A stretch of DNA of 64,000 bases from Trichomonas vaginalis G3. Its lineage: Eukaryota > Parabasalia > Trichomonadida > Trichomonadidae. The position numbers were made by a program, and so were the translations under genes. Location: positions 11,550,522 to 11,614,521 of the forward strand of contig NC_067204.1 of the NCBI RefSeq assembly GCF_026262505.1. Reading direction: 5' to 3'. Below are positions 1 to 11,900 of the stretch, one piece after another. Below the pieces are notes generated by a model. It did not search any database, was not told the DNA's origin, and saw nothing but the letters and a program-made list of their open reading frames with translations. Positions within the stretch are counted from its first letter, which is position 1. Each line of letters begins with the position of its first letter.

Positions 1-2929
1 CCAAAAAAGAGACCATATAGAGATGAAAGCACACTGACAAATGACCAGAAAGCCATTTTGGAAGCTCTTAAGCAACAGGAAACCCAGCACTTATAGAAAG
101 CTTTTGGAAAGATAATGGTGAAAAGAAGTTTTATAAGAAGAGAAGCGGTCAGTTATGGAAGTATCTTTGCACATTACCTATAAATCTTGAACGCTACCAA
201 ATCTTCAATGAACTGAACAAAAGAACTGCAATACTTATGACAGAGGACAATTGTTTCGTTTATGCTTGCATTCAGGCTGGAGTAAATGAAGAAACTATTG
301 ACCACATGAGAGAAGTCATTCGTGTTAGAGACTTTCCTCAAAGTAAAGTACAAGAAATTTCTGACGCAACAGGTATAGCATTTAATGTTACCATTGGTTA
401 TTTCAATGACTCAAGACATAATGAAATAAAGAGATATATACCAAAAGAATGCGAAACTGTTAGAACTATTGACTTACTTCTTGTTGAAGACCACTACATG
501 CTAAATGAAAGACTTCCAATGACAACATACTTCATTCGAAACTATAAAGAAATTCTCAAAGCTTGTGGTGGAATGAACATTGAGAAACAGATGAAGATTT
601 ATACAAAGAGAGAAGATAAATATGTAGTTCGTTATGATAGAACAACACCGTTATGGGATGTTATGAAAACATTGTGGGAGTGCAAATATTTCGAACCTAT
701 TTCTTATGGAGAACTTTTCACATATACTACTGACTTATATAAACAGAACCTTGCACCATTTAAAGATTTGACATATGCTCCAAAGTATTGTGTACAACTG
801 AAGAAGAAAGCAGAGTCAAAAGAAGTAAATAAAGCTAAATGTAAATTCATTCCTGAGCACGTTTTCTTTGCTGACTTTGAGTGTAGTACGATGGCTTTCA
901 TAAAGCTTTTAACATCTGTTATGACAGTGAAGATGGTTCAGTGAGTGAAAGCATTTGGGGTCAAAACTGTGCAACAGAATTTTTGGAAAGACTTCCTGAC
1001 AAGAGTTTAATATATTTCCATAACCTCAGTTATGACATAAACTTCATCTTAAGACACATGACAGAAGTGAAAGGAACTCCCATCATTAAAGGTTCACGAA
1101 CAATGCAAATAACTGGCTTATATAAAGGACGGGCAATTATTATAAAAGACTCTTACAGTGTTATAAATAAGAAGCTTAAACTATTTCCTGCTATGTTTAA
1201 CTTACAAACAGGACCGAAAGAAGTATTTCCATATAACTACTACAGCAGTGTTTTGTTAGCAAATGACAACAGAACTGGTGTCATTTCTGAAGCATGTAAG
1301 TTTATCCATGATGCAGATACATTTATGAAGAACATAGATTCCATCAAAGGTTGCAGAATAGATGAAAACCACTTCGACTTAGAAAAATATAGCACGTTTT
1401 ACTGCAAACAAGATGTAAGAATTTTAAGAGAAGGTTTTGTAAAGTTCTGCAATGACTTATTGAAAGAGTTTGATTTAAACGTTTATGACTACGTTAGTAT
1501 TTGTTCTATTGCTAACAAATTGTTTGAGAACAGAGTATACTTCCCGAATGGAAATCTTTATGACCTCTCAAATAAACCAAGAGAATTTATTTCGAGATGC
1601 ATTCAAGGTGGAAGATGTATGTTGTCAGATAACATGAAACAAAAGAGCAAAAAGAAACTCATTGCTGACTTCGACACTGTTTCATTATATCCTTCAGCTA
1701 TAGCAAGACTTTATACTTTAGAAGGTATTCCAAAAGTATTGAAGGATGAGATGTTAAGCACAGAGTATCTCATGAGACATTTATTCGATGATGACCAAAA
1801 GGAACCCATTGGTGAAAAGTTTATGTCTGGCTTCTTTGTTCTCATTAAGATAACAGAGATTGGTATACCCAGACACTTTCATTTAATAGTTTGCGACCCT
1901 GAACTAAATCCAGAACTTAACGTTCCAAGAAGTTCAAACACTTGCTGTCTCATGCATGTTGACCATATAACATTACAAGACCTCATAAAATATCAAGGTG
2001 TCAAATGTGAAGTGTTGCAAGGATACTATTACGATGGAAACAGAGATATGAGAATAAGAGATGAAGTAAAGAAGTTGTTTGAGTTAAGGTTAAAGTATAA
2101 GAAAGAAGGAAACCCCTTACAAGAAATTATAAAACTCATTCTGAACAGCATTTATGGCAAAACTATTCTATCTCCTATTGAGTCAAAAATAACCATAGTA
2201 AATGACAAAGATGCTATAAGATATGCTATAAGAAATTACAACCATATAGTGAAGTTCGAAGGTTTGGATGGTTCAGATAAAACTATTTTCAAGCTAACGA
2301 AAAGCATTTGCAGACACTTTAACTTCTGTCCACTTGGTGTTAATATTCTGTCTATGTCAAAACGTATTATGAATGAAGTATTCTGTACTGCAGAGGACAT
2401 GGGTCTTCAAATCTTTTACCAGGATACCGACAGTATGCACTTATATAATGAAGACATCCCAAAGCTTGCAGCAGAGTTTAAGAAGAGATATGGTCGCGAA
2501 CTTATAGGAAAGAACCTTGGTCAATTTCATAGCGACTTTGCAGAAATAACACCTGGAAAACAAAGTTTAGCTTATAAAAGTATTTTCTGTGGAAAGAAGA
2601 CCTACATAGACTTACTCACTAACGATTTAAATGAAGTTGCATTTCACTGCAGAATGAAAGGCGTGAAGCAAGATGTTATTGCTTTAACCGCTAATGAAAT
2701 GTTTCCTGAAGCTATACAATGCTATTACAATGAAGATAAGAACATTCACATACCTGTTGGAACATATGACAAAGACTCTGAGTTCAGTTTAATGAAACTT
2801 TACAAAGCACTTTATGATGGTCAAGAGATTGCATTCGACTTATGTAAGTCATGTCAACCTTGCTTTGCTGAAAAGTTCAACTTTTCAATAACGACTAAAA
2901 CAAGCTTTATTCGTAAGTTGAAGTTCTGA
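1..2929 (+). pseudogene. Protein-primed DNA polymerase B of element 1
   Basis: Family B DNA polymerase of the protein-primed type, which copies linear DNA with a terminal protein as primer and is the replication enzyme of Polintons. Exonuclease motifs are visible as ADFECST (near 875), HNLSYDINFIL (near 1020) and YCKQDVRIL (near 1400). Polymerase motifs are DFDTVSLYPS (near 1675), KLILNSIYGKT (near 2140) and YQDTDSMH (near 2420). Coding similarity seems to extend left to the window edge, so the N-terminus is not complete here. The region is a fossil and looks broken. It is only distantly similar to the polymerase of element 3 in the same window, which has a different N-terminal part and different spacing between motifs. 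Confidence 0.9.
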
Positions 2930-3151
2930 GGTCATGGGCTTCGCCCTTGCCGCTAGCGGCTTATTTTTGTCAGCAATGAGGTCATTCGTGATAAAAATAA
3001 AGCTAGCGTAGATTTTACAATACTGCGATGGTAGAGTTTAAGAGTTGTGCTTCAATGTAGAGACAGTCCTTATGGTCTGGAGGCAAGAACACTGGACATT
3101 TATGGTCATGAGTGGAGAACATGTCTATCCAAAACTCACGATTGAAGCCAG

Positions 3152-3864
3152 TTAATTTATAGTATTTAGGGTTAGGAAGTGGTGAAGTTCTTGTATGACC
3201 AATGAACTCATTTTCAACTCCCTTTTATTTGAATATAATATTGCTTGCTTTCTATCCCAAATGCCAGGTGTTACAATCTTTGAAAATTCATTTTTCCTCG
3301 GAAGCATTGCATCATAATTGAAAACATTCTTAAAATCATCACTTGGTTCGGAGATTTGAAATCTTATACGTAATGGATTTTCTTTCTTTTTAGCGACTTC
3401 ATTGAATGGTGAGAATACAAAATTGACAGTCATGTTCCATCTTCATTTTCATTAAATTCATAATGAAAGTCTATAAGTTGTGGCTGACTACCTTCTTCTT
3501 TCAGTTGTGCAAGAAACTCACGTAAAGGCTGTAAAGTTTGTACTTCAATGTTGAACTTTTTCTCGAACATCTCATTAAATGAAATCATACATTGCAACAA
3601 TGTTGTATCGTCTTTAAAGTATTTGTATATGTGAATGTTTTGGGCGCTTAAAGACTGTTCGTCATTTTCTATCTCGACTTGAAGTATAAAGTCAACCTTT
3701 CTGAAAGCACGTGTTATATACATAGATGTTATGCCAATGTACTTCTCTTCATTTATGTTCACAATCCAGTCTGTTGGAAACTTAAACGTTACTCTGTTCC
3801 CCTTTATTTTGACGTCAGGGTTTTCACTACTGAACGCAACAGATAAAGGTATTTGTCTATACAT
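3152..3864 (-). pseudogene. Minor virion-type protein of element 1
   Basis: Two overlapping reading frames on the minus strand, convergent with the polymerase. The protein has a pattern of the form FKFPTDWI followed by KYIGITSMYITRAFRKVDF. It resembles in layout the FDYPLRWL / AIGFRRMKF region of the two paralogues in element 2 (36550-37398 and 41375-42236), so I place all three in one Maverick protein family. A minor capsid or penton role is possible because of the neighbourhood (capsid gene next door), but no diagnostic motif is visible. The start is preceded by the T-rich leader TTTATTTTTATCC seen before many genes of these elements. Looks broken; function inferred weakly. Confidence 0.5.
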
Positions 3865-3869
3865 TTAGT

Positions 3870-4106
3870 TCGGATAAAAATAAACCATTTACTCTTTCTT
3901 TGCTTCAGCTTCCTTTGCTTTTTGTTCTTCCTTTGCTTTTGCTTCTTCTCTAGCTTTTTTCGCCAGCAAACGTGGGTTCTTTGTCTTCCAGCAGCTAATG
4001 CAGCTAGTTGTTTTTCACTAAGTTTTCTCTTTGGTCTCTCTGGCTTTTGTTCTTGTTTTTGTTCCTTCAGTTCGGATAAAATTTGCTCGCGAATTTCTTT
4101 CTTCAA
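3870..4106 (-). pseudogene. Small Lys/Glu/Gln-rich protein of element 1
   Basis: Minus-strand region coding for a very charged protein. The segment KLSEKQLAALAAGR is of a kind common near the ends of proteins from large DNA viruses and Mavericks, and it is followed by a run rich in Lys, Gln and Glu that should form a helix. I do not recognise a function; a DNA- or virion-associated role is a guess from charge and context. It lies just upstream of the minor virion-type gene on the same strand. The long plus-strand frame opposite it (3853-4173) is Cys/Phe/Ser-rich and looks like a shadow. The region looks broken. Confidence 0.4.
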
Positions 4107-4204
4107 TGCTTCAACATCTATGACCCCTTGGGTCTTGTCCGTAGACTTGTCTGAGTCATTTGACTGTAGATAAAAAACTAAATTAAAACTTTAACCGATG
4201 TAAA

Positions 4205-4638
4205 ATGAGCTTGTCAAAATCAGAGCGAGAGTCTATTATATTAAATGACGCAAGAGGAATACAACATCCTTTCTATTACGTAAGTCAGAGTAAAGATGGT
4301 AAAATATACGTAAGAAAAAGAAAGGTTCCATTAGCGAATGCAGAGAGCGACAACATTAAGGTGCATGGCAAGGGTGAAGTCCACGAAGCCCATATAAAAC
4401 CTTCTGTTCAAACTGAGCCACCAAAGAACAAGAAGAAAAGAAGCCAGATGTACTTTCAATAACGAACCAAGAGCTTATTGCAAAGTTCGTGAATTTCATT
4501 GAAAAACAAACCGAGTCAAAGAACCCTGACCCGCCAGTGAAAGAAGTTGAGACAAAAGAGAATGTACAGTTCATTGAAAATGTCAAGAAACAACTTCCAC
4601 CACGAATGCCAAGAAGAAGAGTGAGAATAATGAAGTAA
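4205..4638 (+). pseudogene. Small basic Maverick protein, first paralogue
   Basis: Starts with MSLSKSERESII and contains the stretch YYVSQSKDGKIYVRKRKVPL. That stretch matches in pattern YVHTMKDGRVQFRKIKQPL in the gene at 6771-7007, so the two are paralogues within element 1; the gene at 40365 of element 2 seems to be a third relative. The common core (Ile-Ile, small residue, Gly, Pro, Tyr-Val, Lys-Asp-Gly, Arg-Lys) may be a small DNA-binding or core-protein fold, but I do not recognise it. The C-terminal part is Pro/Arg-rich (PPRMPRRR). It sits directly upstream of the major capsid candidate, 28 bp away. Part of a fossil element and looks broken. Confidence 0.5.
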
Positions 4639-4665
4639 ATAGATATTTTTATCTGAAGTAAATAC

Positions 4666-6245
4666 ATGCAGAACGAACAGTTAAACGAATTTACTCCAGC
4701 AGAGCATATTCATCAGATTCGCTCATATTTCGATATCATAGACAATGCAGTTCAAATTGGTGACACTAATAGAAAATATTCTGACGCAAAGATTCCATCA
4801 CAACCTGGAACTGCTAAAGATAACACATGGGTAACATTCAATCTCTCACCTCCTGGTGAAAATATGTTGGACCTTTACAATACATTCATTACGTATAAAA
4901 TGGAAGGTCAATTTATTGTAGATAAAGAAATTGGTTCAGGTTCCAATAAAACAAACCCACCAGGATTTTGGATTGGTTTCGATGACGCTTTCTATGCAGT
5001 TGCTGGATATCAAATCCTTGCAAATGGTCGTATCGTATATTCTCAAGACAACGCAAGAGAAGAAGCATATATAACTTCAAACTCACAAACTACCGAACAA
5101 ATAAAGAAAGTAGATGTTTTTCAAAGACTCGACATGAAGATGTATGGAGTCATTCGGGAACATGCAGAACAGGACAAATTGTTAGTGGTCCAATTACAGC
5201 AGGAAAATCATTTGATTTTAAGCTTCGTTTAAGAATTCCTGTTAGAAGATTCCTTCCATTAGAAGCTATTCGATTTATTCCAGCTTTTGCAGGAAACATT
5301 CAGCTTAAAGTAAAGTTCAGTAGCGACGCCTTACAATGCACATCTATATCTGTAAATGATATCATTGCTTTCAATCCAACTCTTAAAGTTGCATTTGCTT
5401 CAGATTCAAATCCACCGACAAATAAATTTGTTCCATGGAATGAACCATTCACTATGATAACGAAGGCAGTAGAAGCTAGTGGAACAGTTACTATTACAAC
5501 TGTAAACCAGCAACTATTTCGAACAAAGATGGATTTTAATGAATGTTTCATTCATCCAAAGTCATTCTCTTTAGACCCTAACATTTATACAGAACTTGTA
5601 GAACATTATACAAACGAGGCTTTATGTTTTCCTGTTAAAGTTATGGATTGGATTCCTATGGACGGTTCATTCTCAAAGAATACAGATAGTTCAAGTGCAA
5701 CATTTACAGCAGCTTATACGCCTATTAATGTTAAAAGTATTTGGGCACTATTTAGAAAGAAAGACAACTATTATGTTAATTTTGAGAACCCTAAGTTTAA
5801 ATATCTTCAGCTTTCCATGGGAGCTTATGGAAATATGCCTGCAGAACCTGAAAAATCATATGGACCTGTATTTTATGAAATGGTTGCGAACGCTTGCAAT
5901 ACAAACAATGATATGATAGGATTTAATGAAGATGTTATGAGGTCATTGGTGGATGATGGTAGTGTGGAACATAAATGGGATAGCTATGACAACACACATT
6001 TCTTATGTGGTTTTCCAACAGAAGTGGACTTTTGCTTCCAGCAAGGTCAAACATCTACTGCTCCAATAACATACAAATTGTCTGTTAAAGGACCTATTGA
6101 ACTAGCAACTGAAAACGTACCAAAGCCACTTATTGGATTTATGAGGGATTGTTGCTTTGCAATACAAGTAAGACAGTCAGGCATACCAATAATAAGACTT
6201 GACGACTATAACTTAGCACGGACGACAGTGAGGAATAAAGGATGA
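4666..6245 (+). pseudogene. Major capsid protein candidate of element 1
   Basis: The region codes for a protein of the size expected for a Polinton major capsid protein (about 500 residues). It is beta-rich, with no signal peptide, and carries segments such as FTPAEHIHQIRSYFDIID near the start and YAVAGYQILANGRIVYSQDN in the first half. The latter lines up by pattern with YAPEVFMGYKIYSNSDLVQT in the matching gene of element 2 (53420-55030), which supports a shared double-jelly-roll major capsid identity. The call rests on length, position between small virion-type genes, and this cross-element similarity; a structure prediction would decide it. Leader TATTTTTATCTGAAGTAAA lies just before the ATG. 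Fossil, looks broken. Confidence 0.6.
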
Positions 6246-6268
6246 ACGTTTATTTTTAAAGCTTATAA

Positions 6269-6724
6269 ATGAGTTCTTCATCAAGCTCTCGTGAACCTTC
6301 ACCATCTATGAAACAAACTTTACCAAACGATTATGGAGCACCTATTGAATATTTCTTACGAGCTGCACAATGGCAAAGAGCAGTTTCACCAAGGTTAGGT
6401 GTTCCACCAGCTCCTGTCAAAAATAGCATTTGGTCAAGTCCTTATATAAGATATGGTCTCCCACTAGGTTTGCTAGCTACAGCAGGAGCAGTTATGATGT
6501 TGAAAAGAAATAAAGCAAATGTTATAAATAATACTGAAGTAGCTGAAGTTAAACAAACTCCAACCTTCGCAAAACCAACGCCTTCACAAGCAAAACCTTC
6601 AATGACTCCTGAACCTATGGAAGTACAAACTCCTGTTCAAAAGTCAACTCCTAAACCGACTCCAACATTTAAACCAGAACCTACTCCTCAAATAAATCGT
6701 AAAACTCCTGCGTTTCCTTACTGA
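6269..6724 (+). CDS. Membrane-segment protein with Pro/Thr-rich tail
   Basis: 151 residues. The N-terminus is Ser-rich (MSSSSSSREPSPS). A hydrophobic segment around residues 72-86 (YGLPLGLLATAGAVMML) is followed by basic residues KRNK, which fits one membrane span with a cytoplasmic basic flank. The last 60 residues are a Pro/Thr/Lys repeat-like tail (PKPTPTFKPEPTP). It lies 23 bp after the capsid candidate on the same strand, so a virion or membrane-interaction role in the element is plausible, similar in position to the amphipathic proteins of element 2. No family recognised. Start chosen at the first ATG after the leader TTTATTTTTAAAGC. Confidence 0.6.
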   Translation: MSSSSSSREPSPSMKQTLPNDYGAPIEYFLRAAQWQRAVSPRLGVPPAPVKNSIWSSPYIRYGLPLGLLATAGAVMMLKRNKANVINNTEVAEVKQTPTFAKPTPSQAKPSMTPEPMEVQTPVQKSTPKPTPTFKPEPTPQINRKTPAFPY

Positions 6725-6770
6725 AAAATAACGTTATTTTTATTTAATATTAAATTTTTATTTGATTGAA

Positions 6771-7007
6771 ATGACGACTAAAGTCACTGAAGCAATGAAA
6801 CAAAAGTTTTTGGTAGAATACATTAAATCAGGAGCGGTTCCAGAAGGTTTTTACGTTCATACTATGAAGGATGGTAGAGTTCAGTTTAGAAAGATAAAGC
6901 AACCATTAGATAGAGAAGGTATATTAAGGAAGATTAAACTTCATGAGGACAACATTGCTGAACTTAGGAAGAAGTTAGAAGAGTTGGAGAAAGGAAGAGA
7001 GTTATAA
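6771..7007 (+). CDS. Small basic Maverick protein, second paralogue
   Basis: 78 residues from ATG 6771; the frame is open upstream but has no earlier ATG, and a T-rich leader ends just before this one. The middle part YVHTMKDGRVQFRKIKQPL mirrors the paralogue at 4205. The C-terminal 35 residues (IKLHEDNIAELRKKLEELEK) form a clear coiled coil. Function unknown; the repeated basic core plus coiled coil suggests an oligomeric structural or DNA-binding protein. It is followed 14 bp later by a perfect palindrome (7036-7049), which may mark the transcript end. Confidence 0.6.
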   Translation: MTTKVTEAMKQKFLVEYIKSGAVPEGFYVHTMKDGRVQFRKIKQPLDREGILRKIKLHEDNIAELRKKLEELEKGREL

Positions 7008-7020
7008 AGCAATGAATTCA

Positions 7021-7060
7021 TGAGGTGAAAAAAGAGGTGAGATCTCACCACTTCACCTAA
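7021..7060. terminator. Palindrome with AGATCT core downstream of 6771-7007
   Basis: GGTGAGATCTCACC (14-bp perfect palindrome, 7036-7049) is nested within an outer inverted pair AGGTGAA...TTCACCT. It begins right after a stop codon and before the leader of the next gene. The same design recurs in element 2 at 44415-44465, 45895-45940 and 47035-47075. A 3'-end or recombination role is inferred from position only. Confidence 0.5.
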
Positions 7061-7159
7061 ATTTATTTTTGGGCTATGTTTTCATACATGTGAGGGTGGT
7101 GATATCATTAATTTTTAAGTTTATTTTTTTATTTTATTTTTTATTTTATTTGGATGTAA

Positions 7160-7486
7160 ATGACGAAAACTATTGAGATAACAAACTACAACAGTCATGA
7201 GTTCAAGAATTTGTTCTTCGTTCCTCGTGAAAATACATTCTATCAGATACGAGGGAGAAAGGGTAAAGTTAGTTTGAGCGTTTATGACAACAAACATAAT
7301 GGGAGATATATAAAAGCAATAGATACAAACGGTAAGCGTGTTTCATTAGCTTTGTCAAAACTTACTAACATTTATTTTGACAGTGACTTTGACTCTGACG
7401 ATTGGAGTGACAGCAGCGATACTGAAGAATATGAACTATTGTGTGAAGCACAGCAATGGGAAGCGCTGCAATACTTTTGTAAGTGA
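7160..7486 (+). CDS. Hypothetical protein with acidic Asp/Ser tail
   Basis: 108 residues. Basic N-terminal half (YQIRGRKGKVSLSVYDNKHNGRY) and a strongly acidic stretch near residues 74-93 (DSDFDSDDWSDSSDTEEYE). Last gene before the right end of element 1. Preceded by a very T-rich leader (TTTATTTTTTATTTTATTTGG) ending a few bases before the ATG. No family recognised. The acidic tract could bind basic partners such as the small basic proteins encoded nearby, but that is only a guess from charge. Confidence 0.5.
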   Translation: MTKTIEITNYNSHEFKNLFFVPRENTFYQIRGRKGKVSLSVYDNKHNGRYIKAIDTNGKRVSLALSKLTNIYFDSDFDSDDWSDSSDTEEYELLCEAQQWEALQYFCK

Positions 7487-7715
7487 GAACATTAATGGGA
7501 ACGTTAGTGAGAACGTTTATTTTTCATTAGTGAAGTCGTTTGTGAAGTCATTAGTGAAGTCATTTATGTGTCAGATGGTTTTGTAAATATTTAAGGTTAA
7601 GTTGGTGTTATGGTTGTGTTGTAAAATATACGTTACCGGTTTCGTAAAGTGTCAAACCGTTAACTTGGGTAAGGTGGAACGCAGTGCCGCCGTACCCAAG
7701 ATAGGGATACTAACT
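7487..7715. repeat. Right terminal region of element 1
   Basis: No gene. It holds short direct repeats of GTGAAGTCATTA type (7530-7565), a 6-bp-stem inverted repeat CGGTTT/AAACCG (about 7640-7665), and a strong hairpin at 7664-7701. In that hairpin CTTGGGTA pairs with TACCCAAG, with further pairing inside. Hairpins just inside the terminus also occur in element 2 (GGCAC/GTGCC at 34738-34750), so this is likely the element end. Confidence 0.5.
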
Positions 7716-8799
7716 ACGTATATGGAGAGGATGAAAAGTAAAAATTAATTTGTGGGAAATAATGAGCCATAGCTGCCTGAAATCCTTTATCACCATCACC
7801 CCTTATATTATCTACTCTTTCATGATCTAGTAAGTATTGAATAGCTCTTCTTGTTTCCTGTTCTGTTTTCCCTTTCACCGGAATGCAATATAAATATCTG
7901 GTGTTAATGTTAATGGTAAATAAATAAGTAACTTTTCCTTTTGAATATTCCAGATGATCAATTTCGTATGAATATGGATATGGTGCAAATGAAGGGCGAC
8001 TAAATTTTTCCTTTAACGGTTGAATTTTTGGGTCAATTGGTTTATTTAATATCTTGAAATCCTTTTTAAAATCTTTTTGTTTCTTTAATGTTTGAAATGG
8101 ATATAATAAAGTGAATGATGAAAGATTAACTGAAGGAGGAGGTACTACTGTTGGAGGTTTTGGTGTTGTAAGTGGTTTAATTTTATCTGCTTTGATTTTG
8201 GATGATGAAGTTTTGGATTTCATTCCTCCTTTCATTAATTCTGGATGTATTCTATTCATTTGTTTTAAATATGCTGTATATAAAGGTTTAATATACTTTC
8301 CCGCTTCGAGTTTATGTTGAAGGATGAATTCCAAAAGTTGATCTTCATTTAAAAGTCGGGCTGAATATGGTTTAACTAATGAATCATAAATTAAAGCTTG
8401 TGCATCATTTATGGTCTGAAGGACCTGGGCGTTTTGCACCTTTTGTTTTTGCTTCTTTTGCTTTTGCGGCTCAGGATTATATAATTTATATAATTTATAT
8501 AATTCATCAATATCTTCTTCTGTTAATACTTTATTTTTGAAATCTTTCAACTGTTTAAGTTGTGATTTAGTTTTTCCCTTTGTATATTCATTATTTTTAA
8601 TTTTGTCTTTAATTTTAGAAATTATTTTATCATGATATTTCAAAATTTCATTTTTATAATACGAATAATAATAATCTATATCATCACCCGTTATATTTTT
8701 ATTATGTTTTTGGAGATATGCTTTTAAATCATAATAATCAAGAAAATTTTGATTAAATACTAAATCATCAATTAAATTTTCTAAATCTACGCTATTCAT
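7716..8799 (-). pseudogene. Retroviral-type integrase of element 3, interrupted by element 1
   Basis: N-terminal two thirds is Lys-rich and helical (DLKAYLQKHNKN, QKQKKQKQKVQNAQ), without a recognisable domain. From about residue 275 the fold looks like an rve-type DDE integrase core: YSYEIDHLEY (first catalytic Asp region), YLFTININTRYLYCIPVKGK (beta strands 2-3) and NIRGDGDKGF (second Asp region). The core then meets the right end of element 1, so the rest of the gene should lie beyond the left edge of element 1. Integrase inserts the element into host DNA. Unlike element 2's integrase it has a long Lys-rich N-terminal arm. Confidence 0.65.
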
Positions 8800-8901
8800 T
8801 TATATAAAAATAAAATAAGTGTTTTAAGGGTGCCCGCCTCTTTGAATCATAGTATCAAAACCATTATTTACGGTTCCTTTTGTCTCTTCTGTGGCATTTT
8901 A

Positions 8902-11900
8902 TTAAATAAATGGCATACAACACCCATTTTCACAACATACAGCCTTAGTGTGTGCTCCTGTTAATGCAGTCTTACCAATTGTTAAGCGAGTCATTGACCC
9001 GTTTTTAAGTTGTAAATTAATATTCTGACCATCAAATATCACTTTATCATTTATTATATCCAAATAATTTTTAGGTGTTAATTGTTTATTTTGTCGTAAA
9101 CTAACACCTTTCATTTTTTGTGCAATCTTTTTAAAATCACCCATCAATTGAACCGTTGAATGATGTATAACACTTAGGCATAAAGCAACCATGTTATCAC
9201 CTTGTTTCTCAATTGCTAAACCCAATAACTTCTTCTCATGTGCTTTTTCTTCAGCTTTATTCTTTAATTTAGGTTTAAATTTCTCATAAAACAGAAGAAA
9301 TCAAAAGGTGCGAATTTGTAAATGTTTTTATCATAAAATTTTATCGGTTACAATTGCTTGAAATGCTTGAGTGTAGGAAGATTTGGGTCGCCAGCGATTG
9401 CCCAATAAGATGAATCAGTATCACCTTCAATGAAATGAAAACGATTAACATCCATGCATTTATACATAAAATCATAAATGAAAACCAAATACCAGTATTT
9501 GCGTTATCTAAAGTGAAGAATGCCTCTTGTAAACATGTATCACATCTATAAAATCTATCTTTAAGCATCACTTGATACGTATCCTCTCCTATTTCTCTTA
9601 TGTTTTTAAACTTATTTGACATACATGCAACGCGTGCCTTCTGTGCATTCATTATTTTAGTCTTTGCGTAATTTTGTGTATTCATTGCATCGTAACCATA
9701 TGATCCATTAAGTGAAATCTTGCAAAATAAACTTTTTCCTTTATTTCCTTCTAATTCAGCCTTTTGTCTTTCGTTCATAAATTCATTCGCAAATTCATTA
9801 AAACAAGTATTTTTCGTAAATGTTAAAATTGATTGAATGTCATCAATGATAAAATGAAATCTGTCTATTAGATACCAAAGATAATAAGAAGAAAATGGTT
9901 GATATTGGTTGTGTGTTGATGCTAACTGAGTTAATTTCCTCTGTTTCTGGTCAACTGGTAGATTGTTTGATTTCATGTAATTATACATAAAACCACCAAT
10001 TGTTTTTTCATCTGTGATAATATCTAAGTTTCTTATTATCGGTAAAAAGTTTATGTAATCATTAATGTATTTTTCATCAATGTGACCCTTTACTTCAGCC
10101 ACGAATAAAGTATTTTTCTTCTTAATTATTCCCAGTGCTTTTGCTTTCTTTGTTGCTGTATCACAAATGATAACACCATTCAATCTTCCCGGCATATACA
10201 TTTTATGGTCAGTATATTGAATGAAATCATGAGGATTAGATGAAAATGATGAAGGATATAATGAATTAAAGTCAACACCAACGAAATGAGTCATAATGTT
10301 GGTGGTGTCCTCATTTGATACAGTTTTAGTTTCTGGATTATATGAAAGTTTATTAATGTGCGTGATTCCTTTAAGATTTACTCTATGTTGAACATTTGAT
10401 AAACCACCAGTAATTCCATTACGGAGGATGTGATAAGCTTCAACTGAATCTAGAGTCATTGGTAAATTATTTTTTAATGCATAATTTCTTAAATTGATTC
10501 TTAAACGTTGAACATCTTCATCTTTATTTGATTTTACGACATTGCAATAACAACACATTAACTGACAATTTTCTTTGGTATGTGGTTTTTCATTATCGAT
10601 TCTATCAATGTTGGTTTATTAGCATATGTAAACGCTTTACCACACATTTTGCATTTAGATGAAAGGATTAAATCGTGATAGTATTGATAGTCATCCATTG
10701 AAACATTGTTTTTAGTATCCCTTTCTGCTTTTTCATCTTGTTTCTTATATGAATCAATTTTATATTTCCAATACTTTTTTGTTAATTCAAAACTTGATTC
10801 CACATTTTCTTCTTCTGGATATGTTTCGTTAGGATTGAAGTTCTTATATGCTAACGCGTAACGAATCATTGATGCATTCGATGATAAAGAAAGATTATGA
10901 AGCATGTCAATTTTATAAACAAATGTTTCTTCAATAATTTTATCAATTGGGTCAATCATAATTTCAACGTCTTTATTGCAATAATGAATAAAATATTCTA
11001 ATCTATTCTCAAAATTTTTAGCATCATTGAGATATATTTGATAATCTGAATCGGATATTGTTTCTTGAGTTAATGCTGAATAAAATGAATCTTGAGTGAA
11101 TGGTTCCACTTTATATAATTCATCTTCGTAATTCTCCCATGTGATGAATTGATAAGGGAAAAAGGATTTAACACGTGATTTATTGTTTCCGAAATCTTGA
11201 GTGAATTGGTCTAATGTTCCACCCGCTATATAATTTCTGATGTCAATAAATCTTAATTCATATGGACAGTTTGTTTTCTTTACAATGATTTGCTTAAATT
11301 GAGAAGAAGAACCTAGCATTGATTTTATTTTCCATTTTGCAGTGTTTAAATCACGAAGAATTAAATTTAAATCAAACTTTCCCGAATTAAAACCTATGAT
11401 ATTCACTTTATTGAATTCCTCATCTAGAAGTTCTTTAAATGCTTCCTTCTGTTTTTCATTTAATGTATGGGACTTCATTAATTCTTCATATTGTTCAATA
11501 TTTGATTTAGCAACTAATGAACAGGTTGAAAATAAAAACTCAATCCAATCAGAAATAAAAGAATCACTCGAAGTTAAGCAAAAATTCCTCGTATATGTTT
11601 TATCGTTTAATTTAACCGTTGATGATACCATGAATGGTTTTAAGTAAGCGTTTAAAGTTGCACACTCAGAAAGTTGTAATTCTTCTTTAGTCTCTAATGT
11701 TTCGAAGTCAAAAGTAATATAATATCTTGTTGGTTTATAATATTCCTGCAAATTATGTGCTAATAGCCATTGATATATCTTCTGTTTCGTAATATGTGGT
11801 GCATATGGTTGTTGTGTGTTTTGCAATTGAACGTCTTGAATTAATCTTCCATTATTTTCTTTACATTTCTCACAATGTTTTAAAAATCTTCTTTGGTTTT

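Larger units (their letters stand above)
1..7715 (+). mobile_element. Element 1: Maverick/Polinton, right-hand part
   Basis: Virus-like DNA element of the Polinton/Maverick type, cut by the left window edge. Parts seen in order: protein-primed DNA polymerase B (plus strand), a minus-strand group of two or three small genes, a small basic protein, the major capsid candidate, a membrane-segment protein, and two small basic or acidic proteins. The right terminus is placed near 7715. There the sequence read inward starts AGTTAGT, much like the AGGTAGT start of element 2, and is followed by a strong hairpin. Beyond it the integrase frame of element 3 begins abruptly, so element 1 seems to be inserted in that gene. 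It looks broken, with several breaks visible; it is younger than element 3. The boundary is inferred, since the other end and a target duplication cannot be seen. Confidence 0.75.
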
